A DNA stretch of 64,000 nucleotides. Source: Heligmosomoides polygyrus polygyrus. Its lineage: Eukaryota; Nematoda; Chromadorea; Rhabditida; Heligmosomidae. The stretch covers positions 78,836,643-78,900,642 of the forward strand of contig OX377202.1 in assembly GCA_947396885.1 (NCBI GenBank). Direction: 5' to 3'. Position numbers and translations under genes: made by a program. Under the pieces are notes generated by a model. That model was not told where the DNA came from, searched no databases, and saw nothing but the letters and a program-made list of their open reading frames with translations. Below, piece by piece: positions 60,501-64,000 of this stretch. Position 1 is the first letter of the stretch, and the number at the start of each line of letters is the position of its first letter.

Positions 60501-62513
60501 AAAAATACGAAAAATTGTAAATCGTATTATGGAAATGTGCTTGGATGAACAAAGTCTCTCCTCATCTTTTCCAGACTTAAATTAAGGTGATCATAGCGAA
60601 ACATCAGAAGAGTAGAGTTTGCAGAACAGTTTTAGTTTCACAGCTTGGTGGTCTTGCTATTTGTCCTCCCTGATGAGTTTGATAGCAGTTCGCGGAACCT
60701 GGTGAAGGAACCGTGGTTCGCAATTCGAACTCGGCATCGGTTTGGAAGGCAATGAAGAAGCGTTTCTTTTACTGAAGTTTCGTGAGAATCCCATAGGGCT
60801 TTGTTAAGGCGACTGCACTATGTTAAAAAATCTCCATTAAAGTCGTTAGAAAGGACTTATAATTTGACAGCAGTTGCGCTCCATGTCTGATATTGAAGCC
60901 AGAGCAGTTTAAGCCCAGTTTTGTTTTTGTTGTTTGTTCGTTATCCGTTTTTCCGTTATCCGGCGATTTTTGGGCAAAATTATCCGTTATCCGTTATCCG
61001 GATTTGAAAATTTTGTTATCCGCTCATCCTTGATGTGCATGCAGTTCAACAAACATCGCGTACTGAGCGCAATACATGGTGCAACTCCATTCGATGATGC
61101 TCCAAAAGGTCTTACATTTTCTATTAAATTGTCGAAAAACACCTGCAGCAAAATTTTCGATGAAATTTGAATATTTGTATGTTGTTTCCATTTTTTGTTT
61201 CTTCTTTCTTTTTTTCTTACTGAGGCTGTTTTTATTCACCATCATTGGCTTTTTGTATTCAATGTCGTAGAGAATTTCCCCTTTTTGACTGCCTAGTGCT
61301 GCACGCCGTCAAGCGGCGTAGTAAACAAATAATAAATAAATAAAATATTTAACAGTATCTGCTACGGTCTGGCTTAGTTCCACAGGCGAACATTCCATAA
61401 CACTCGCCTTGAGTGGCCCACAATCTCCGTGACCCGGAGCGATCGTCGCTACTAAGCAATCTTCTCTTCTCCGTTTTCGTATTATAAACCTTCTGGAGAA
61501 CGCAGTCACGGGAGATGAGAGCTGGGTCTTCTACGACAACCACACCCGAATGGCCCAGTAGTTCCCCAGCGAAAACCAATCCCGAAGAAATCGAAGTCCG
61601 ACCTCCACCAAAACAAGGTAATTGCTGTACAGTTGGTGAGACATCCAAGGAATGCTCTACCACGAGCTTCTTGGAGCCGACACCACTGCGACTGCGAACA
61701 TTTACGCTGTTCAACTGCAAAAATTGAGTGAGGCCATGCAGCGGAAACGACACTGACGTTTACCTTCTTCACGACAATGCTCGGTGACATGTTGCAAAGA
61801 TGTCTCACCAAAAGCTTCAGAAAAGTTAAGCTGGACTCGCACGGCACGGTGTCGTCTGTCACGGTGCCACATCAGAGAAAAAATTTTAAAAACTGCGCTA
61901 AAACGAAGTCTGAATGAGATATTAGAGAAAGGAGAGTGCGCGCATCTTTCTTACCCGTTCTGCATCACGTTATTCGGACGTCAGTCGCTCACGTAGATCG
62001 ACAAAATTTATGAAAATTTGTGATTTACGACCCAAAATGTCGTAAATTGTAATTACGCATATCCCTGACTGCAACGAGACTCTTCTAGGATAAGGCCAAG
62101 CAAAGCCGCCTAGAAGTGAACCCCAATCTGAACTGCACCGCGCCTTTTCTTCTAAAAGATGTTAGACGGCCAACTCTGTGGCTCACACATCTGACCACTG
62201 AGCCACATACACACACATAGGAGGAAATTGGTTCACAAAACGAGACCAACCGAGAATAGCTGCTCCAGTCATTTCTTATCGCTGGTCGACTTTCGATGAT
62301 TTTGTCTACTTGTAGAAATATTGCCAACAGTTCGCCCAGTCCAAACCACGTCCGAAGCAGTTTCCGCTCTGATGCCGCTGGCAGATTTTCCGTTCTGTAA
62401 ATAAACGCCTAGAAATATATGCGGATCCAATGATTGGTCATTTTTCGAATAATCTACTTATGCATGAATAGGGTTGTGGCCAAGTCTGTTTTTGCCAGCA
62501 GCCACGAAACTGG
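39599..62513 (-). CDS. WASHC4: WASH complex subunit 4 (SWIP) orthologue, 27 exons, 5' end missing
   Basis: The protein belongs to the pentameric WASH complex, which activates Arp2/3 on endosomes. Exons in transcript order: 62513-62458, 62394-62251, 58707-58587, 58530-58416, 56100-55979, 55027-54906, 52960-52876, 52762-52688, 52616-52494, 51850-51667, 49606-49521, 49489-49401, 49087-48991, 48935-48831, 48775-48696, 48451-48360, 47582-47480, 47347-47221, 44219-44097, 42738-42622, 42559-42455, 42399-42283, 42251-42153, 42093-41904, 39977-39910, 39864-39736, 39670-39599. All introns are GT..AG, all phases agree, and the sum is 2946 nt (981 residues plus stop). Family landmarks in order: LGELLAIFLQVDKI, QHNPAQFG, DILWIP, DCSFLHFH, QKTFYDL, RTHGLGVLNTSVNVTYQ, FGIFNQFLRDEHI, RAEQFNRAF, MGNALGFVR, FTDDGF, and SARVFF near the C-terminus. 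These follow the order and spacing of human WASHC4, compared from memory. About 190 N-terminal residues were not found. The first exon could instead start near 62532. Introns at 42252-42282 and 49490-49520 are only 31 nt. The gene looks intact despite heavy intronic insertion. Confidence 0.9.
40187..40227. repeat. Short hairpin, 18-bp arms
   Basis: The arms 40187-40204 and 40210-40227 are complementary except at one position, built on CTAGGTAGACC and GGTCTACCTAG around a 5-nt loop. It lies in the WASHC4 intron 39978-41903. Confidence 0.8.
40795..41076 (+). mobile_element. tRNA-derived SINE, full length, in a WASHC4 intron
   Basis: The best-preserved copy. The A box is CGTAGCGCAGTCGG (40803-40816) and the B-box-like GGTTCGGATTC starts at 40859. 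The body has CCGGGGTCGGTGAATTGGTA, CTTGTTCATCAGCTGGTCGC and GAAGAATGCGCGGCGCATCT, and the tail ends ...GAGTAACGCC. It lies antisense to WASHC4 in the intron 39978-41903, upstream of the tRNA-like gene, and abuts the first of two 30-bp direct repeats. Confidence 0.75.
41077..41387. repeat. 30-bp direct repeats flanking the tRNA-like gene
   Basis: 41077-41106 and 41358-41387 are identical 30-mers beginning TAACAAAACATCCTG. The first abuts the 3' end of a SINE and the second follows the tRNA-like gene by 14 nt. The intervening ~250 bp hold the tRNA-like unit. Confidence 0.9.
41274..41343 (+). tRNA. tRNA-like gene, glycine-like body with GGA anticodon loop
   Basis: 70 nt fold as a cloverleaf. 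The acceptor stem is GCGCCGG with CUGGCGC (six Watson-Crick pairs and one G-U). The D stem is GUGU with ACAU and a 7-nt loop. The anticodon stem has four pairs and an outer G-A mismatch. The variable loop is 4 nt and the T stem GCGGG/CCCGC is perfect with loop UUCGAGU. The internal pol III boxes are strong (TGGTGTAAGGCG, GGTTCGAGTCC). The anticodon loop CCGGAAA would give anticodon GGA (serine codon UCC), yet position 33 is C rather than the near-invariant U, and no long serine variable arm is present. The body resembles nematode tRNA-Gly(TCC) as I recall it. It is probably a tRNA pseudogene or tRNA-derived repeat. It lies antisense in a WASHC4 intron. Confidence 0.6.
41505..41778 (+). mobile_element. 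tRNA-derived SINE, second copy in the same WASHC4 intron
   Basis: The plus strand has an A-box-like CCAGCGCAGTGGGACG near 41510, a B-box-like GGGTTCCGCC, then the body: GTCGTCGAATTGGTACCAGA, GTGTCTAGGAGGAACGAA and CATATCCCGTAGAAATATAG. It shares the orientation of the copy at 40.8 kb but is more diverged. Confidence 0.65.
44327..46005. mobile_element. Mutator-like foldback element with 9-bp target duplication
   Basis: The element 44336-45996 (1661 bp) is flanked by identical 9-mers TACATGTTT (44327-44335 and 45997-46005). Its ends, GGGAGGGGGATGTTCTGCC and the reverse complement of the right end, GGGTGAGGGACGTTCTGCC, match at 16 of 19. Long inverted arms continue inward about 630 bp each (to about 44962 and from about 45366). 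Each arm contains two diverged tandem units of about 190 bp, sharing ACCATCTCCT.TAT and GTTAA(T)TATCAG words. Long inverted repeats with 9-bp duplications fit the Mutator (MULE) superfamily. No transposase is present. It lies in the WASHC4 intron 44220-47220. Confidence 0.8.
46150..46940 (-). pseudogene. Mariner transposase relic in a WASHC4 intron
   Basis: Minus-strand frames give, in order: STVKGWLVRFR (helix-turn-helix end), VEDSAVSDTIRGSGSLHP, GDES followed by a stop and VLYDSKAHRAV (first catalytic Asp region), KMDLHPRKCLV, ELLPQGHT, and HHDNAQLHTA (second catalytic Asp) with EKLEELGWTRLP. The third acidic motif (PYSPDLAP in the family) is degraded. Stops and frameshifts show it is inactive. 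Upstream DNA at about 47040-47110 resembles that upstream of the relic at 54 kb (TTCACAAAATCGGGTCAAGA in both), so both may be the same subfamily. Confidence 0.75.
49771..49814. repeat. Perfect 19-bp hairpin
   Basis: 49771-49789 (GTCAAAGTGAGATACAACT) and 49796-49814 are exact reverse complements with a 6-nt loop, in the WASHC4 intron 49607-51666. Short complementary GCACTA/TAGTGC words lie further out. Confidence 0.9.
50502..51540. mobile_element. Mariner-ended 1.04-kb palindrome (foldback)
   Basis: Both ends read TTAGGTTG(C/T)CCCATAAG continuing into TCCTTGCAG and a T run, the form of mariner termini, with TA on each outside edge. The two halves are inverted copies of each other along nearly their whole length: CTGCAGATT(T/C)CGCCGGC, GAGAATGATTTGCTCTAT, AATTTTTAGGTCGTTGAAGTG, TAGGTCATCAAA-type and CGCGTTTATTG blocks recur in mirrored order around a centre near 51020. 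No transposase is coded. GTAACTGACCC occurs just outside both ends (50486-50496, 51543-51553). It lies in the WASHC4 intron 49607-51666. Confidence 0.85.
51975..52185. repeat. ATTCGAAT-rich tract
   Basis: About 200 bp contain more than ten overlapping ATTCG/CGAAT motifs on both strands (TCGAATATTCGAATGG, AAATTCGAATACATTCGAA and others). It is intronic in WASHC4. It may be the motif-rich end of a DNA transposon, as in the two hAT-like elements here, but I could not define termini. Confidence 0.5.
53540..54470 (-). pseudogene. Mariner transposase relic, same subfamily as the 46-kb copy
   Basis: The minus strand contains GTVKRWFACI-type remnants near 54320, HSGRLGRSRRCRRRSGG, a degraded first-Asp block (NEEESRI), STLLLWDSGGMLYFKLLPQA and LHDNAGL (second catalytic Asp), then LGHGSSS. 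Frames change repeatedly. It lies in the WASHC4 intron 52961-54905, in the gene's orientation. Confidence 0.65.
55135..55402 (-). mobile_element. tRNA-derived SINE in a WASHC4 intron
   Basis: The minus strand carries a head with AGAGCGGAGTCGGAGGAGG, B-box-like GGTTCGGATTTTCTGCC, body words CTTGTTCATCAGCTAGCCAC and GAAGCAGAGTGCGTGACGAA, and a tail ending in ATTAACGC. It lies between WASHC4 exons 55979-56100 and 54906-55027 in the same orientation as the gene. Confidence 0.65.
56118..56830 (-). mobile_element. Probable LINE 3' end with (TTTA)n tail
   Basis: An imperfect TTTA/T-run tract (56118-56178, plus strand) is followed by A-rich, non-coding-looking DNA and then a minus-strand open stretch (about 56580-56828) without recognisable motifs. 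By analogy with the LINE at 4.5 kb this could be the tail of a minus-strand insertion. The tract starts 18 bp outside a WASHC4 splice acceptor (exon edge 56100). Confidence 0.35.
57155..57185. mobile_element. Lone mariner-type terminal repeat
   Basis: TAGGTTGAGTCAGAAGTTCC follows TAG and resembles mariner termini, including the element at 35528. I saw no matching inverted end nearby, so this is a truncated or diverged copy. Confidence 0.4.
57679..57748 (-). tRNA. Second copy of the tRNA-like gene, more degraded
   Basis: On the minus strand this copy matches the one at 41274-41343 over the whole 70 nt with a few changes: acceptor GCGCCTG gives one mismatched pair, and the anticodon stem GCTAC has an A-C mismatch. 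The same CCGGAAA loop, perfect T arm and pol III boxes are kept. Homology continues outside the tRNA, with GATATCGCGGATGTT and CGGTCAAACAGCG upstream and CAAGA.TTT.GATCGTAAC downstream, so the duplicated unit is larger than a tRNA. It lies in a WASHC4 intron, in the gene's orientation. Confidence 0.5.
59186..61040. mobile_element. hAT-like element with perfect 8-bp target duplication
   Basis: The element 59194-61032 (1839 bp) is flanked by identical ATGTGCAT (59186-59193 and 61033-61040). Its ends read CGGGGATGAGCGGATTA and, reverse-complemented on the right, CAAGGATGAGCGGATAA. A CAGGGATGAGCGGAT consensus is close to the hAT-like element at 14 kb. Subterminal DNA on both sides repeats GTTATCCG (59209-59290; 60935-61020). 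No hAT transposase was recognised. It lies in the WASHC4 intron 58708-62250. Confidence 0.8.
61440..61900 (+). pseudogene. Mariner transposase relic, antisense in a WASHC4 intron
   Basis: The plus strand gives LLENAVTGDESWVFYDNHTR (first catalytic Asp) at about 61490-61550, QGMLYHELLGADTTATANIY, then VQLQKLSEAM and a degraded catalytic region (about 61760-61790). A stop follows NHTRMAQ. Both the N- and C-terminal parts are missing. Confidence 0.75.
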
Positions 62514-62676
62514 CTGATCAACAAAGCAGGCTTATGCTTCGATCAAGCTAAAGAAGAACTCGATTTTTAACAGATACACCTTCGACCTGAGCAATCTCTT
62601 TCAGGATTTAAGATCGCGAGTAAGTGGGGTTTGGGATATAAGACACCTGGATCTCACACAGGTTCACACAAAACTG

Positions 62677-62856
62677 TCACTTCATTTTGAACACTTCGAA
62701 AGCATCGTTGTGCGGAAAGTTGCTGCTCTGCTTTGTCATATAAACCTTCAATGCCACGCAATCCGGGTCAGGATGGACAGTTTCGTGAAAGATTCTGCAG
62801 AAAACTTCGGCGCGATATGAAATCCACAGATGCGTCATAAGGCCCGATTGCAGCAT
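62677..62856 (-). CDS. Short open frame (59 codons) downstream of the LINE fragment, unidentified
   Basis: This ATG-to-TGA frame begins 13 nt after the LINE C-terminal frame ends, on the same strand. It contains FCRIFHETVHPDPDCVALK and YMTKQSSNFPHNDAFEVF, a natural-looking composition. It may be LINE 3' sequence, a host exon or chance. I do not recognise it, and it does not join the WASHC4 frame in any way I could find. Confidence 0.25.
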   Translation of the reverse strand: MLQSGLMTHLWISYRAEVFCRIFHETVHPDPDCVALKVYMTKQSSNFPHNDAFEVFKMK

Positions 62857-62868
62857 TTTTTTACTTTC

Positions 62869-63730
62869 TTAGCACTTAGTTCCCCCGTGCTGTTGAGCAC
62901 ATAGGGCAACGAACTCTTTCCACCGCTGCCTGTATTGGGCTATTTCTTCGCCATCTTGCCTAGAAATATTCATAACTTCCAAGTCATCGATGAACGTGCG
63001 ACGCCACGTGAGTGTTTCTCGGGCGGCCTCTGGTTCGTTTTCCTGGCGGTACCCATTGCATGGCTGATCTTGGCAGGCGGTGTGCCTCATCCGCAGTGTA
63101 TCCAGGCGGAGTCGGTGTGGCGCAACGGTCTCGTAGAGGTTGCTCGAGCGGCAGCGTCATAATATTATACTTCGTCGTTCGTCAAGCGGTCCGTGTAACG
63201 TATCCTCATTATATGCCGCAAACATTTGCAGTGAAACGCGTTGACTCGTCTGATAATTCTAGCTGACGTCTTCCATGAATCGCCGCATACACTGCAGTGG
63301 GGACGACTATCGAAGAATACAAACGTAGCTTGACGTTATTCGAAATAGAAGACGACGTCCACAGTGGCCTGAGTCTTCGGAATACAGCTGTCGCCTTCGC
63401 AATCCTGCATCGAACACCAGCCTCGGCATATCCGTTACTGGTGATCGTGCTTCCCAAGTAGGTGAAGTTATCCACTACTTCCAAGCGATCCGTGCTCCTA
63501 CGTAGATGCCGTCTCCGGGCCCGTATTTCCTGCGTGCATGACCGTTGATTTTTCAGGACAAATTCGGAGACCGATTTCACTAGCTACCTAGCTAAGACGT
63601 TCTATACTTCTTTTGAGGTCCTCAGCTAATATGGAAATGACGTCAGCAAAGTCCAGATCCATAAGGCGTCTGCTAGACCAAGGGATACCTCCTTGTACTT
63701 CGACTGCCGTTCTTCTGCACCGTTTCAACT
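62869..63730 (-). mobile_element. LINE (RTE-family) fragment, C-terminal half
   Basis: Minus-strand blocks in order: GGIPWSSRRLMDLDFADVIS (catalytic motif C, changed from FADD to FADV), then EDLKRSIERL, DNFTYLGSTITSNGYAE, CRIAKATAVFRRLRPLW, NNVKLRLYSSIVVPTAVYA and the C-terminal WRRTFIDDLEVMN...RWKEFVALCAQQHGG ending at 62869. Frames change between blocks. It lies just upstream of the first WASHC4 exon I can see. Confidence 0.75.
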
Positions 63731-63762
63731 AAGGTATAAAATTGATTTTATAGCACATTGGT

Positions 63763-64000
63763 CACGTGGTAGCACAGTAAGAGAAGCGACCGAGTGTCGG
63801 TATGAGTAAAGGTTCTTTGTTCAGACCCAGGCCAAGCCAACTAAGCCCTTCATTGCTCCGGGTTCCGTGAATTGGTACCAGACTTATCCGAGAAGGACAG
63901 AACACCGTGTTTTTTTACAATGACTGGCCACCGCTAGTGATTGTGTAGAAGTAAAACGCGTGGCGCATTCCAAGAGGGATTTACTAACGCCTTTCTTTAT
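63763..64000 (+). mobile_element. tRNA-derived SINE, reaching the window edge
   Basis: The head reads CACGTGGTAGCACAGTAAGA with a weak B box. The body has CTCCGGGTTCCGTGAATTGG, TACCAGACTTATCC and TGGCCACCGCTAGTGATTG, and the tail has GTGGCGCATTCCAAGAGGG, then ACTAACGCC. Confidence 0.6.

Overview
This is nuclear DNA of a eukaryote, almost certainly a nematode. Coding exons are short (56-190 nt) and are split by GT..AG introns, many of them only 31-70 nt long. The repeats are RTE-1-type LINEs, mariner, hAT-like and Mutator-like DNA transposons, and a tRNA-derived SINE. A strongylid (clade V, hookworm-like) is my best guess, from the RTE-1 resemblance and the repeat mixture; that is inference, not proof. 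I see no operons, rRNA, CRISPR or bacterial genes.

Right half (39.6-62.5 kb, minus strand): one large host gene, the orthologue of WASHC4 (SWIP), a subunit of the WASH complex that drives Arp2/3 actin assembly on endosomes. I could thread 27 exons from the sequence, 2946 nt in one frame (981 residues plus stop), ending at a TAA at 39599-39601 with an AATAAA about 135 nt downstream. Roughly the first 190 residues of the family's usual ~1170 are missing, and the 5' exons probably lie beyond the window. The introns are full of insertions: a 1.66-kb Mutator-like foldback with a 9-bp target duplication, a 1.04-kb mariner-ended palindrome, a 1.84-kb hAT-like element with a perfect 8-bp target duplication, three mariner transposase relics, SINEs, and two copies of a tRNA-like gene in opposite orientations.

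Left half (1-39.5 kb): repeat-dominated, with no host gene I can name. It holds (a) a CR1-like LINE at 4.5-8.4 kb (minus) with an uninterrupted endonuclease-reverse transcriptase ORF2 and the end of ORF1; (b) a nested set at 13.7-17.3 kb, where a SINE lies beside a mariner transposase relic, that relic is split by a hAT-like element with an 8-bp duplication, and the hAT-like element contains an RTE-1-like fragment that has lost its catalytic FADD motif; (c) several inverted-repeat elements (23.2, 23.5 and 30.5-31.4 kb); (d) RTE-family fragments at 19.4, 32 and 38.5 kb; (e) a full-length but dead mariner at 35.5-36.8 kb.

The clearest new-looking signals are the SINE family (about a dozen copies in 64 kb), the tRNA-like gene with a glycine-tRNA-like body but a GGA anticodon loop, and the two long intronic palindromes that WASHC4 pre-mRNA would fold into long hairpins. 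No new defence or metabolic system was seen.
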